64,000 nt of DNA from Desulfocicer sp963675955 (GCA_963675955.2 CAXXVR010000002.1:682001-746000), one strand, 5' to 3'. Counted from the stretch's first letter, positions 43,841 to 53,065 are shown. Made by a program: numbers and translations. Notes: generated from the letters alone by a model not told the origin.

Positions 43841-43879
43841 CCATATATGGTGATTTTGAACTAGTATCTCCATATATGG
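43841..43879. promoter_or_regulatory. Paired CCATATATGG sites, candidate upstream activating sequences
   Basis: Two identical 10-bp palindromes (43841-43850, 43870-43879), each followed by TGA. Centres are 29 bp apart and ~100-130 bp upstream of the predicted module 1 transcription start, the usual place for sigma-54 activator binding. They also lie 57-95 bp upstream of the activator's own start, so autoregulation is possible. Confidence 0.65.
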
Positions 43880-43935
43880 TGAAAATTCAATGCCTCCCCT
43901 GGAATCTTCGTATCAACGCTCAGGATGTTTTTTAA

Positions 43936-45495
43936 ATGGATAAAGATATTTTTTTTCGAAAAGCCACGTTATTGATCTGCAGCAGTCTTGATATTGAAGT
44001 CGCATTAAGCCGCTGCAGATCCTATATTTCCCAATATCTGCCCGCAGATAAGATATATCTCAATATCTATGAACCCGGTCAGGGGCAGCTGCGGTATGTG
44101 GCAAAGGCAGATGCCAGTGGGGGAGAAAAGATGGAAACCACCATACAACTTCCCCGGGACCTGATTCATTCCATCGAGAGCGGTGAACGCCTGACAAGTG
44201 CCATGATCATAAATCGACCGGAGCTGGACCCCATGGGACGTATCATCACCAGGGAATTGAATCTTGGGGAATACTCATTTATTGCATTGCGCCTGCATAT
44301 TGAAGTGGAACGTCTGGGGGTGATTGATCTTTTTGCCAAAGGGGTTGATCGATTTACACAATCTCATTTAAAACTTTTTTCCCTTTTAAAAGAGCCCTTT
44401 GCCATTGCCATGGCCAATGCCTTGAAGCACCAGGAACTGGTAAGACTTCAGGAACAGCTGCTCGCCGATAACCGATATCTTAACAGTGAGCTTTTTTCCC
44501 GGGCAGGACATGAGGTTGTGGGGGCTGACCATGGACTCCAGGGAGTGTTTAAAAAAGTGGATCAGGTGGCTTATCTTAAAAATACCGTGCTGATTCTGGG
44601 TGAAACCGGGGTGGGCAAAGAGGTGATTGCCAATGCCATTCATCGCCTGTCTCCCCGGCGGGATAAACCTTTTATAAAAGTAAATTGCGGTGCCATACCA
44701 GAAAATCTCATTGACAGCGAGCTGTTTGGCCATGAAAAAGGTGCCTTCACCGGTGCCGTATCCCAGAAAAAGGGGCGTTTTGAGCGGGCCCACCGGGGAA
44801 CCATTTTTTTAGATGAGATTGGAGAACTGCCCCCCTGGGCACAGATCCGTTTGCTCCGGGTACTTCAGACCCAGGAGATTGAGCGGGTGGGTGGCTCCCC
44901 GGCCATCCAGCTTGACATCCGGGTGATTGTTGCCACCCATCGGAATCTCAAGCACATGGTGGAAGAGGGCACATTTCGGGAAGATCTCTGGTTTCGCATC
45001 AATGCATTTCCCATTGTGATTCCTCCGTTGCGGCACCGACGATCAGACATTCCCCTTCTGGTGAACCATTTTTTGGAAAAGAAATCCCGGGAAATGGGAA
45101 TTCATAAAATTCCTGAAATTTCACCGGATGATTTGGCTCAATTAATTGAGTGGGATTGGCCGGGAAATGTGCGGGAGCTTGAAAATACTGTTGAACGGGC
45201 AATTATTCAGCACCGGCAGGGACCCTTGCATTTTTTGGATACCACCATTGAAAATGAAGGTCATGAACTTTATGTGCCGTTGAAAAGAAAATCAAAGGAG
45301 GCTACCCTGGACCATATGATTAAACGCTATATTGAAAAGGTAGTCACAATGACCCAGGGTAAAATTAATGGTCCGGACGGGGCAGCAGCCATATTGGGTA
45401 TTCATCCCAATACCCTGAGAAATAGAATGAAAAAACTTGATATTATCTATGGCAGGGCCTATCGTCGAAAAAAAAATGTACATTCTTTCAAGTAG
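43936..45495 (+). CDS. Sigma-54-dependent transcriptional activator with GAF domain
   Basis: 519 residues. N-terminal GAF-like sensory domain (~1-165), AAA+ domain (~190-420) with Walker A GETGVGKE, sigma-54 contact loop GAFTGA, Walker B GTIFLDEIGELP and an arginine-finger region, then a Fis-type helix-turn-helix at the C-terminus (GAAAILGIHPNTLRNRMKKL). No receiver domain, so it senses a small ligand directly, similar in layout to FhlA or aromatic-responsive activators. AGGATG lies upstream of the ATG. Divergent from transhydroxylase module 1 and almost certainly its activator; the inducer may be the ring substrate. Confidence 0.95.
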   Translation: MDKDIFFRKATLLICSSLDIEVALSRCRSYISQYLPADKIYLNIYEPGQGQLRYVAKADASGGEKMETTIQLPRDLIHSIESGERLTSAMIINRPELDPMGRIITRELNLGEYSFIALRLHIEVERLGVIDLFAKGVDRFTQSHLKLFSLLKEPFAIAMANALKHQELVRLQEQLLADNRYLNSELFSRAGHEVVGADHGLQGVFKKVDQVAYLKNTVLILGETGVGKEVIANAIHRLSPRRDKPFIKVNCGAIPENLIDSELFGHEKGAFTGAVSQKKGRFERAHRGTIFLDEIGELPPWAQIRLLRVLQTQEIERVGGSPAIQLDIRVIVATHRNLKHMVEEGTFREDLWFRINAFPIVIPPLRHRRSDIPLLVNHFLEKKSREMGIHKIPEISPDDLAQLIEWDWPGNVRELENTVERAIIQHRQGPLHFLDTTIENEGHELYVPLKRKSKEATLDHMIKRYIEKVVTMTQGKINGPDGAAAILGIHPNTLRNRMKKLDIIYGRAYRRKKNVHSFK

Positions 45496-45666
45496 GATTC
45501 TCCTCGTATACAAAGGCCCATTCGTATGATATTATTTGCGGATTCATTTTTCATGCTCATTGTGCTGGCGAAACGGCTCAAGATAAAGGATTGGATGATG
45601 AAATAATCATTCACTGGCAGAAACAACACACCATTGGATTCCGGGTGAACCGGGAAAGGAGACCTG

Positions 45667-47559
45667 ATGTCAGTGCATACCAAGGCGTACCAGAATAAGG
45701 TAGTGACAGGGGCAGAGGCTACCTCAAAAATTAGAAACGGCAGTCGAATTTACATCGGGTCCGCATGTGGAGAACCCCAGCATCTGATCCATGAAATGGT
45801 GAAAAATCACAATATCCAGGATGCCATGCTCTTTCAGATGCTTGCCTTTACCTTGGGGCAGTATCTGGAGGACCGGGATTTTCTTGATCGGTTTGCCGTG
45901 AAGCTGTTTTTTGTCACGAGCCCCATGCAGAAGGCGGCCTTTGAAGGCAAAATTGATTACATTCCCACCTATCTGTCCCAGATTCCCAATTTTTTCAAGA
46001 GTAATCAGATCGGCATTGATGCCGTGCTGGTACAGATAAGCCCGCCGGATCGCTTTGGTATAGCCAGCCTGGGGATTTCTGTGGATGTTACCCTGGAAGC
46101 GGTGAAAAGTGCCCGTCTGGTTATTGCCCAGGTAAATCCGCGTATGCCCCGGACCCACGGAGATGGCTTTATTCATGTGGATGATATTGATTATCTGGTT
46201 CCCTTTGAAGAAGAGCTGTTGCATAACAACAGGGAAGATGTCAATGAAAACACCGCTGAACGTATTGCAGGCTATGTCAAGGAACTTATAGATGATGGGT
46301 GTACACTCCAGGTGGGGTATGGGCATATGCCCTATGCACTTTTAAAGTACATTGACAATAAAAATGATCTGGGTATTCATACCCACATGATTTCTGATGC
46401 CTTTATTCCACTGTTTGAAAAGGGGATTATCAACAATAAGAAAAAGAATTTCATGAAAGACCGTGCGGTTGCAACCTTCTGCATGGGTTCACGTATTGCC
46501 TATGATTACATTGATAATAATATTCAATTTTATTTTGGTACGGCGGATTTTGTGAACACACCGGGAATTATCAGTAGAAACGATAATTTTGTTTCCATCA
46601 GTTCGGCCCTGGAGGTGGACCTCACCGGGCAGGTGTGTTCTGATTCGGTTGGGCGGCAGTTTTTCAGCGGTACCGGTGACCAATCTAATTTTGTCCGGGG
46701 GGCAACCCTGTCCAAGGGGGGGTTTTCCATTATTGTGCTGGCCTCAACGGCAAACAATGGTAAAAGATCGCGCATTGTTCCAACTTTAAGTGCCGGCGCC
46801 GGTGTGGCCACCCTGCGGGCAGATGTCAATTTTGTGGTCACCGAATACGGCATTGCCCAGTTAAAGGGAAAAAGTATTTACCAGCGGGTCATTGAACTTA
46901 CCCAGATTGCCCATCCTGATTTTAGAGCGGGACTCATGGATGCGGCCAAGAAAAATCATTATATTTTTGCCGATCAAATGCCCCTTCCGGCCGAGGATCT
47001 TATTTTTCTGGAGGAATATAAGAGTAGACTTAAGTTGAAAAATGGAAAATCCATGGCTGTGAGGCCCCTGTTGCCATCGGATGAAATTGCCTACCGCAAT
47101 TTCTTTTACTCCTTGAAAGAAGAAACTGTCTTTTTGCGTTTTTTCCATTCCATCACTATTTTTTCCAGAAAAATGGCCCAGGCCCATTGGGCCAACATGG
47201 ATTATCGCAGTTTTATTTCCCTCATCGGCATGGTGAGAAATAAAGGAAATAAAGAGGTGATGGCCATCGGCACCTATGCGGAGCTGGATAAAGACTGGGC
47301 AGAGGTGGCATTTGTGGTCCGGGAAGATTTCCATGGCCAGGGCATTGCAGGTCATCTTCTGCAATCCCTTGAAAAAATCGCAAGAGCCAACGGATACATT
47401 GGGTTTATTGCCTCTGTTCTCCCTGAGAATCGTGCCATGTTCCATGTGTTTTCCAAGTATTACCCCCATGCACAAACTACCACCCACACCAGTGATATTG
47501 AGATCCGAATGGCTTTTGATGCAAAGACGCCAGAAATTCGGCCTGCAGCTACTCCTTAA
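45667..47559 (+). CDS. Acetyl-CoA hydrolase/transferase-GNAT fusion
   Basis: 630 residues. Residues ~1-440 are a class I CoA-transferase of the acetyl-CoA hydrolase / 4-hydroxybutyrate CoA-transferase type (LVQISPPDRFGIASLG, VGYGHMPYALL, SSALEVDLTGQV with the catalytic Glu, GTGDQSNFVRGA). Residues ~455-610 form a GNAT acetyltransferase (VREDFHGQGIAGHLLQSLE acetyl-CoA loop). The fusion architecture is known in anaerobes; the GNAT half may acetylate a metabolic enzyme or regulate the transferase. GGAG precedes the ATG. It follows the sigma-54 activator and overlaps the 3' end of the convergent universal stress protein gene by 11 bases. Confidence 0.92.
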   Translation: MSVHTKAYQNKVVTGAEATSKIRNGSRIYIGSACGEPQHLIHEMVKNHNIQDAMLFQMLAFTLGQYLEDRDFLDRFAVKLFFVTSPMQKAAFEGKIDYIPTYLSQIPNFFKSNQIGIDAVLVQISPPDRFGIASLGISVDVTLEAVKSARLVIAQVNPRMPRTHGDGFIHVDDIDYLVPFEEELLHNNREDVNENTAERIAGYVKELIDDGCTLQVGYGHMPYALLKYIDNKNDLGIHTHMISDAFIPLFEKGIINNKKKNFMKDRAVATFCMGSRIAYDYIDNNIQFYFGTADFVNTPGIISRNDNFVSISSALEVDLTGQVCSDSVGRQFFSGTGDQSNFVRGATLSKGGFSIIVLASTANNGKRSRIVPTLSAGAGVATLRADVNFVVTEYGIAQLKGKSIYQRVIELTQIAHPDFRAGLMDAAKKNHYIFADQMPLPAEDLIFLEEYKSRLKLKNGKSMAVRPLLPSDEIAYRNFFYSLKEETVFLRFFHSITIFSRKMAQAHWANMDYRSFISLIGMVRNKGNKEVMAIGTYAELDKDWAEVAFVVREDFHGQGIAGHLLQSLEKIARANGYIGFIASVLPENRAMFHVFSKYYPHAQTTTHTSDIEIRMAFDAKTPEIRPAATP

Positions 47560-47947
47560 TGGTGACAACCCTGCACGGCGCTTCCAGTATAATGTACTGG
47601 GTATTGGAGCCAAAAAAGAGTTTCCCCACCTTTGAGCGTTTTTTAAGTGCCATGATAATTTCAGTGATTTCATTTTTTTCGGCATATTGAACCACGGCTT
47701 CCCCGGTGGATAGGGTGCTGACGATGACCTGGGAAATGCAGTTGATACCTTCATTGGTGAACATTTCTGTGGCAATTTGTTTTAATTCTTCTGTGGTTTT
47801 TTCAATGACTTCGTCAGGAAGGTCTGTTCGATCCTCGAAGGTGCTTATTAGATCCACGGAAGCATTAAAGGCTTTGGCATGTTCCAGTGCAATGTCAAGG
47901 GCCTTTGATATCGTTTTGACGTTTTTACAATAAACCATAATTTTCAT
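47549..47947 (-). CDS. Universal stress protein (UspA family)
   Basis: 132 residues, single Usp domain: KIMVYCKNVKTISKALDIALEHAKAF at the N-terminus, then a degenerate nucleotide-binding C-terminus (IIMALKKRSKVGKLFFGSNTQYIILEAPCRVVTIK) in place of the standard G-x2-G-x9-GS/T motif. AGGAG is 9 bases upstream. Stand-alone gene. The convergent overlap with the CoA-transferase-GNAT gene may tie expression of the two. Role unknown. Confidence 0.88.
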   Translation of the reverse strand: MKIMVYCKNVKTISKALDIALEHAKAFNASVDLISTFEDRTDLPDEVIEKTTEELKQIATEMFTNEGINCISQVIVSTLSTGEAVVQYAEKNEITEIIMALKKRSKVGKLFFGSNTQYIILEAPCRVVTIKE

Positions 47948-48367
47948 ATTGGGATATCTCCTATTTAAACTTTCGGGGGCTGGGCTGCATTACTGCACTT
48001 TTTGCCTTTTAAAAAATTATCTTATCTTGTCAGTCATACGTTTTTTAATTTACCACCACACGATGTAAACCCTTAAAATTGAGAGCATCTATGTGATAGG
48101 ATATCTAAGCATTTTTGATTCATTAGAAAATCATGGAGCCTGTTAAAAAAATCAGTCTGATCCTGTTGGATAATGCCCGGATCTGACGATCGGTTTATTT
48201 ATTCCATTAATTGACAATGTCCTTGACATTACACTGGAGAACTTGCTATTTCATTGAATAAATGAATTATTACATGTAATAAATCGTCTATGATCATCAC
48301 ACGTAAGGTATGCAGCGATGGCATATATAATCACCCCCGGAACATATAATCGTCAAAGGAGGATCAG
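47948..48367. other. AT-rich regulatory gap between usp and the 63-codon gene
   Basis: No gene seen. It holds TTGACAATGTCCTTGACA (about 48213-48230), a perfect ATTACATGTAAT palindrome (48269-48280) and a TATAAT (48325 region) upstream of the small gene. The palindrome half ACATGTAAT also appears within the motif shared by the module 2 and module 3 upstream regions. Confidence 0.4.
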
Positions 48368-48559
48368 ATGAAAAGAATGACAGCCAAACAGATTGAATTT
48401 GAAGCCGGCCGTATTTTTGGGGCAAAATGGAAAAATCGCGAAAAAGTCGGTAACCTTAAAGAGCAACTTAAGGCGGCCATTGAAAGCGAAGAAAATCTTC
48501 CCAAAAATAAAAAACAGATGGCGGAATATATCATTGACTGCGCCGGTGATCTGGATTAG
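48368..48559 (+). CDS. Small conserved-looking protein of unknown function
   Basis: 63 residues, charged and helical (AGRIFGAKWKNREKVGNLKEQ, NKKQMAEYIIDCAGDLD), preceded by a strong AAAGGAGGATCAG ribosome binding site. No signal peptide, membrane segment or known motif. It lies between usp and the module 2 operon and ends 29 bases before a 13-bp hairpin. The strong translation signal makes it a likely real gene; I do not recognise its family. Confidence 0.6.
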   Translation: MKRMTAKQIEFEAGRIFGAKWKNREKVGNLKEQLKAAIESEENLPKNKKQMAEYIIDCAGDLD

Positions 48560-48588
48560 AAGATATCTTCTGTTTTTCCATTAAATTT

Positions 48589-48630
48589 CACAACCGTTCG
48601 GGAGAAATATTTCATTTCCGAACGGTTGTG
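48589..48630. terminator. Hairpin with 13-bp perfect stem between convergent genes
   Basis: CACAACCGTTCGG (48589-48601) and CCGAACGGTTGTG (48618-48630) around a 16-base loop. It lies between the 63-codon gene (+) and the end of the module 2 small-subunit gene (-). Flanks are AT-rich but have no clean T-run, so a bidirectional, possibly Rho-assisted terminator is likely. Confidence 0.65.
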
Positions 48631-48650
48631 AAAACGCCTTGCCTCTTTTC

Positions 48651-49469
48651 TTATAACGTCATGGGGATATCCCCGAGACTCAAATCCTTGTCTGTTACAA
48701 TACCGTCCACGATCTTTTGTTTCCCATCTTTCTCAATGGTTAAGGTAAATTTACGATCATCGGCAAGTTTCCGGAACCAGAAATCTCCGAAATTGTCCGT
48801 GGTGGCCGTGAATATTTCGCCACTGTCATCATCCTTCAGGCTGCATGTAGCCCCGATGATCACCTCTTTTTCCACGGGATCATAAACGGTACCGCCCACA
48901 AATTTCTTGGGTAAATTCTTATAAAATACTCGTGATTTGGTACCGGCTTCGGGATTTAAAAATTCTGCATCCTTGATGAAATCTACAAAGTCAGCCTCTT
49001 CTCCAAATTTCAGCGCTTCGGTGGGACACTGGTCCACGCACCGGGGAACCGTCCACTCGGCATCGTTGTCCAGAAGATGGGCACATCCCGTACACTTCTG
49101 GGCAATGTTAAGATTCTCGTTAAAGAAGATGGCATCATGGGGACAGGCGTCCTTGCACAATTTACACCCGGTGCATTTGTCCGGATGAATGATCACCAGA
49201 CCATCGTCTCTTTTTTCTATGGCGTCAAACTGGCACTGCTCAATGCAGGGAGCATCGTCACAATGCTGACACATCTTGGGAATATAGGTTACTTTTACCT
49301 TGGGCACCTGACCCCGTACCAGTTCGGTGATGCCGATCCAGAACTGACCGGTGTCCGGCTGGGGTTTAGCATAGGGGGTCCAGTCATTTGCCACATGTTC
49401 GTCCTTGCAGGCAATCTGGCAGCAGTAGCACCCATTGCAAATTGATAGATCCAGAAAAAATGCTTTCAT
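48651..49469 (-). CDS. Transhydroxylase-type small subunit, module 2 (four Fe-S clusters)
   Basis: 272 residues. Same layout as AthS, with a ferredoxin-like part then a ~75-residue beta domain, but with 16 cluster Cys: CNGCYCCQIAC (plus one extra Cys), CQHCDDAPCIEQC, CTGCKLCKDAC and CTGC with RC and QC. The cluster lost in AthS and in modules 1 and 3 is therefore present here, as in DmsB-type electron-transfer subunits. This implies a net redox reaction with external electron exchange, as for resorcinol or 3,5-dihydroxybenzoate hydroxylases, more than internal hydroxyl transfer. AGGAGG precedes the ATG, which overlaps the large-subunit stop by one base. Confidence 0.9.
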   Translation of the reverse strand: MKAFFLDLSICNGCYCCQIACKDEHVANDWTPYAKPQPDTGQFWIGITELVRGQVPKVKVTYIPKMCQHCDDAPCIEQCQFDAIEKRDDGLVIIHPDKCTGCKLCKDACPHDAIFFNENLNIAQKCTGCAHLLDNDAEWTVPRCVDQCPTEALKFGEEADFVDFIKDAEFLNPEAGTKSRVFYKNLPKKFVGGTVYDPVEKEVIIGATCSLKDDDSGEIFTATTDNFGDFWFRKLADDRKFTLTIEKDGKQKIVDGIVTDKDLSLGDIPMTL

Positions 49470-52078
49470 TATTTTTCACCTCCTACAACCCATGCATCAA
49501 ATCTTAAGCCTGCATCGGAGTTATATTCTCTTGCAAATGCGTCGGGATGCTCTCTTCTCCATTTGTCCATCTCTTCACCTTTTAAACGTTCCACCTGTAC
49601 CAGATAGCCGCTGGTGGCCTGGCCCACACAATTTGCCGATGTAATACCCGCCGGAGATATGCAGTTGATGTTACCGCCACGCTCCACCTCACCCACGATG
49701 ATGGGATCGTGTCTTGCCCCATGGTCGATGTAGACCACTCCAGGGCGAAGGCGTTCTGTTACATAGGCACCTGCCAGAACAATGCCCCGTTCATTGAAAA
49801 TTTTGACAATATCGCCATTTTTAATGCCCCGTTTTTCAGCTTCTGAAGGGTGAAGCCACAGCGGTTCATATTTATATCCGTCAGGTCCCATGACCTTGCA
49901 TGTGGGGGCCTCTCTGGTCCAGGTGATATCATCGCACTGGGAGTGAACCCGCCAGCGACCATGGTTGGACATCAACAGCAGCGGAAACATTTTTGCCCGG
50001 TGGCTGGAAAGCCGTTCATCGTGCATGGCACTTTTTTCGATCCATTTGGGTATTGGCGGTCTTTCCATGTCATGGGGAAAATTTTCTGCCAGTGCTGCAG
50101 AATAGAATTCAAGTTTTCCCGAAGGGGTAGGCAGTTTATTTTTTTCTGGATCTTTGGCAAATCTTTCAAAACCTGCGGGATCATCTTCCCAATCTTCAGC
50201 CGTATTATAAATCCAATATTTCTTTTCCATGAGTTCTTCAAAGGGAACCAGTTTTTCTCCGTCCATGTATCCCCAGACTTTTTTTTGCATATCCTGGGTG
50301 GACTGTCCCCCTGTAACCTCATGTTCAAAACCCAGTTTTTTTGCAATTTCAACAACGATGTCAAAATCGCTCTTGGATTCCCCAATGGGTTCAATGGCCT
50401 TATCGGCGATCATGATATTGGGCTGCTGGGTACCCTGACGGATATTGGTGATAATATCATCCACCTCCATGTAGGTGTTGGCAGGCAGGATAATATCAGA
50501 ATAAATACAATCGTTTTCCAACCAGGGATGTTGGGATACGATGGTTTCTATCTTTGGATTTCGAAGGGCCAGCTGGGTTTCATTGCCACCGTTCCAGCAG
50601 GTGATGCGGCAGGGGGTATCAGTCCACATCATATGGATTTCCGTTCCACCCTCATCTGCGGGGATGGGGTAGGTATACTCGTTGAACTGGTCCATGGCCA
50701 GGGCCTCAATGGCACCGGTGCCCATGAAGGTAATGGGTTCGTCGGATTCAATAGCTTTATGAATAAGGGTTTTGGGAATTACCTGCTCCTGCCATGCGGT
50801 AACCGAAGACATGACCGGTATGGAAAGGCGCTCTTCGATTTCCGGATTCCAGAAAAAGGTTCCCCCTAACCCCTCTTTTCGAGGCATGCCAAAATAGGTG
50901 AGCTGGTGGTGATGAACCCCTGGTTTGCCAAGTCCCTGCATGCCAAGGAGAATGACTTCAAGCCTTGCATTTTCATGGGAAAAGGGCCCTCTGATAAATC
51001 CACCGCCAAAATAGTGAGCAATGGAGGTGACTTTTGCTGCAAATTCCCGGGCCAACGCCTTGATGGTCCATTCGGGGACACCACATTTCTTTGATGCCCA
51101 GGCCGGTGTTTTGGGAACGCCATCTTCATCGCCCAGGACATATTCGGAGAATTGTTCCAGGCCCACAACATGGGTGGCGACATACTCTTTGTCGTAAAGG
51201 TCTTCAGTGAGCCATACATAGGCGATGGCAAGCTGCAGGGCGGCATCGGTGTTGGGAAGGACGGGTATCCATTTGTCGGCATGGACGGCGGCACCGTAAT
51301 TGAGATCGGGACAGATGTAGATCTGTTTAATACCCACCTCTGCCCAGAAATAGGTCAAAAGGGAAGGGAACTGCCCTGTGAATCCCCAGGGTGTGGTTTC
51401 CGGGTCACATCCCCAGAAAAGAACCTGTTCTGAGTGTTTGGTGGTATCGTTGACGATGTTGGCAGCAGGCCACATGTTGCCCTGTACTCCCTGACCCCAC
51501 ACATGTTTGGCTCCCCAATACCATCCTTCCCATGAGTCGGGGTTCCGTACCTGGATGGTAAATCCACCCATATTGTCCAGTAAGGTACCGGAATGTCCGT
51601 GGGGGGTGTTGATGGTCTTGCATTCACCGTGACCATCCCCCTGCATCAGAATCCCATGATATCCGTAGGTTTTATGAATTCGTTTGATTTCGGATGCAAT
51701 AATATCGGTGGCTTCATCCCAGGAAATGCGGACATATTTGCTTTTACCACGATTCTGGGGGTTACGTTCTCCGTTGGGATCCCAATCCACCCGTTTTAAT
51801 GGGTATTTGATGCGGTTGGGAGAATATACCCTCTTTTTATAAGCAAGGGAGAAGGGGCCTGGGAGCGATTTCCATGCCGGAGAAATGGATTTCCCGTTAC
51901 GTTCCATTTTCCATTGTCTGACATCTTCTTTTTTGTACTTCCAGCCATACCTCATGGGACGAATACGAACAATTTTGCCATCTTTGACATCAATCATTCC
52001 TTCGGCACCGCCGCCGAAGAAACCACCAAGTCCAAGACTTCGCAGAACTGTTTTATCTTTTGTCTTAATGTCCGCCAT
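49469..52078 (-). CDS. Transhydroxylase-family molybdenum large subunit, divergent (module 2)
   Basis: 869 residues, full length for the AthL/RhL-type family. Shared framework: YPLKRVDWDPNGERNPQNRG, RISWDEATDIIASEI, NPDSWEGWYWGAKHVWG with the Asp181-Ser182 pair (Ser is the Mo ligand in the Pelobacter enzyme), CSDPET-like CDPETTPWG, and a C-terminal dinucleotide domain. But the active-site wall differs: the usual SSHH-x2-G-x2-GY segment is replaced by GDGHGECKTINTPHGH, so the active-site Tyr is lost and His150 only roughly aligns. No Fe-S motif. AGGAGG precedes the ATG. With its four-cluster partner it probably performs hydroxylation or reduction on a different ring compound. Confidence 0.88.
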   Translation of the reverse strand: MADIKTKDKTVLRSLGLGGFFGGGAEGMIDVKDGKIVRIRPMRYGWKYKKEDVRQWKMERNGKSISPAWKSLPGPFSLAYKKRVYSPNRIKYPLKRVDWDPNGERNPQNRGKSKYVRISWDEATDIIASEIKRIHKTYGYHGILMQGDGHGECKTINTPHGHSGTLLDNMGGFTIQVRNPDSWEGWYWGAKHVWGQGVQGNMWPAANIVNDTTKHSEQVLFWGCDPETTPWGFTGQFPSLLTYFWAEVGIKQIYICPDLNYGAAVHADKWIPVLPNTDAALQLAIAYVWLTEDLYDKEYVATHVVGLEQFSEYVLGDEDGVPKTPAWASKKCGVPEWTIKALAREFAAKVTSIAHYFGGGFIRGPFSHENARLEVILLGMQGLGKPGVHHHQLTYFGMPRKEGLGGTFFWNPEIEERLSIPVMSSVTAWQEQVIPKTLIHKAIESDEPITFMGTGAIEALAMDQFNEYTYPIPADEGGTEIHMMWTDTPCRITCWNGGNETQLALRNPKIETIVSQHPWLENDCIYSDIILPANTYMEVDDIITNIRQGTQQPNIMIADKAIEPIGESKSDFDIVVEIAKKLGFEHEVTGGQSTQDMQKKVWGYMDGEKLVPFEELMEKKYWIYNTAEDWEDDPAGFERFAKDPEKNKLPTPSGKLEFYSAALAENFPHDMERPPIPKWIEKSAMHDERLSSHRAKMFPLLLMSNHGRWRVHSQCDDITWTREAPTCKVMGPDGYKYEPLWLHPSEAEKRGIKNGDIVKIFNERGIVLAGAYVTERLRPGVVYIDHGARHDPIIVGEVERGGNINCISPAGITSANCVGQATSGYLVQVERLKGEEMDKWRREHPDAFAREYNSDAGLRFDAWVVGGEK

Positions 52079-52204
52079 ACTTTGAAAACCTCCTTTGCGA
52101 AAAAGTTATCGTAGAAGCAGTGGGGGATGGGTTTCGCTTTGCTCAAATGGAGAAGTGCACAAGGCTGCTCTCCTTTTTCAGCTGTGGATGAAAAGAACAT
52201 GAAA

Positions 52205-52230
52205 CCCTCCGGCGGTTTATGGCCGGAGGG
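52205..52230. promoter_or_regulatory. Leader hairpin of transhydroxylase module 2
   Basis: CCCTCCGGC / GCCGGAGGG (9-bp stem, 8-base loop), 127-152 bases before the large-subunit start on the minus strand, followed there by TTTCATGTTCTTTTC. A second weak pairing (GGAGA...TTCTCC) lies closer to the gene. It could be an attenuator or the tail of an upstream transcript. I could not match it to the molybdenum-cofactor riboswitch. Confidence 0.5.
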
Positions 52231-52469
52231 ATTCAATTCATGTTGTGATCACGCGATTTAAAAGCCATCCTTGATAAAAGGTATTTAAAATATTTTTTTA
52301 TAAAAAAATGTCATGTCCTGTAATATAAAACAGTTAAATTGTGGTGGGGTTTTCCCCAGAGCCTTGTTAAATTTGTCAATTCAATGTGACCCGGGTAATT
52401 ATGGTGCTTAAATATGGTACCCTTAAATAGAGACTTTATAGTTCCTTAAAGGGGAAAGTCAAGCTTTTT

Positions 52470-52495
52470 TTGCATGTAATATAGTATTCTATATT
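52470..52495. promoter_or_regulatory. Shared 18-bp motif, copy a, with AATATAG/CTATATT inverted repeat
   Basis: TTGCATGTAATATAGTAT is identical to 53356-53373 in front of module 3. Here it runs into AATATAG-TATT-CTATATT, a 7-bp inverted repeat. It lies between mobB and the module 2 operon, ~390 bp from the module 2 start. The rest of 52079-52528 contains the leader hairpin and no gene. Confidence 0.55.
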
Positions 52496-52528
52496 GAGTG
52501 GTAAATGAAAAGTTTTTCATTCGTAGTG

Positions 52529-53065
52529 TCAGGATTCCCTTTCATGGTGACGTATGAGAAATGTGTTTTCAATAAAATCGACAATGCCTTTGATGTCATC
52601 GATGTGAAACAGTGGAACATCAATGGCTATATCAACATCTGAAATCATCGCGATCAGAGTGGATTCTTTGCCGCTTGAATATACAGGGGTGTCGTGGGCC
52701 GCTCTTCTGAACAGTTCAATTTTGGGTTTATCTGCGCGTTTATATCCTTCTGTGATGACAATGTCTGCGTCCATGAAAAAATTTTCCACCAGTTCATCAA
52801 TGGAGAGCTCCTTTTCGACATCCTTAATAAGGGAGATCTTCCAGGGACAGGAAATGACAACCACATCTGAACCAGCCTTTTTATGTTTCCAGGTATCTTT
52901 CCCCTCGTGGTCGATATCAAAGCCATGTGTATCATGCTTTAATGTGCCCACGGTGTACCCCCTTTTTTTCAGTTCGGGAATAACTTTTACAAGAAGGGTA
53001 GTTTTACCGGAATCTTTTTTGCTTACAATGGATACTACCGGGGGACGTTTTTTTTTTGTATTCAT
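52529..53065 (-). CDS. mobB: Molybdopterin-guanine dinucleotide biosynthesis adaptor MobB
   Basis: 178 residues. P-loop SKKDSGKTTLL near residue 15, then GYTVGTLKHDTHGFDIDHEGKDTWKHKKAGSDVVVIS, the usual MobB signature, and a VITEGYKRADKPKIELFRR segment. MobB is a GTP-binding partner of MobA in attaching GMP to molybdopterin to make the bis-MGD cofactor needed by all five DMSO-reductase-type enzymes here. It stands between modules 2 and 3 on the minus strand, so cofactor supply seems to be co-located with its consumers. Confidence 0.92.
   Translation of the reverse strand: MNTKKKRPPVVSIVSKKDSGKTTLLVKVIPELKKRGYTVGTLKHDTHGFDIDHEGKDTWKHKKAGSDVVVISCPWKISLIKDVEKELSIDELVENFFMDADIVITEGYKRADKPKIELFRRAAHDTPVYSSGKESTLIAMISDVDIAIDVPLFHIDDIKGIVDFIENTFLIRHHERES

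Noticed and set aside
48211..48330. Standard sigma-70 promoter (TTGACA and TATAAT) for the 63-codon gene
   Set aside because: The TTGACA copies and the TATAAT box are not separated by a suitable 16-18 bp spacer, so no promoter call was made.
52079..52240. Molybdenum-cofactor riboswitch upstream of module 2
   Set aside because: The leader has a good hairpin, but I could not match the conserved core of that riboswitch class; it is reported only as a leader hairpin.
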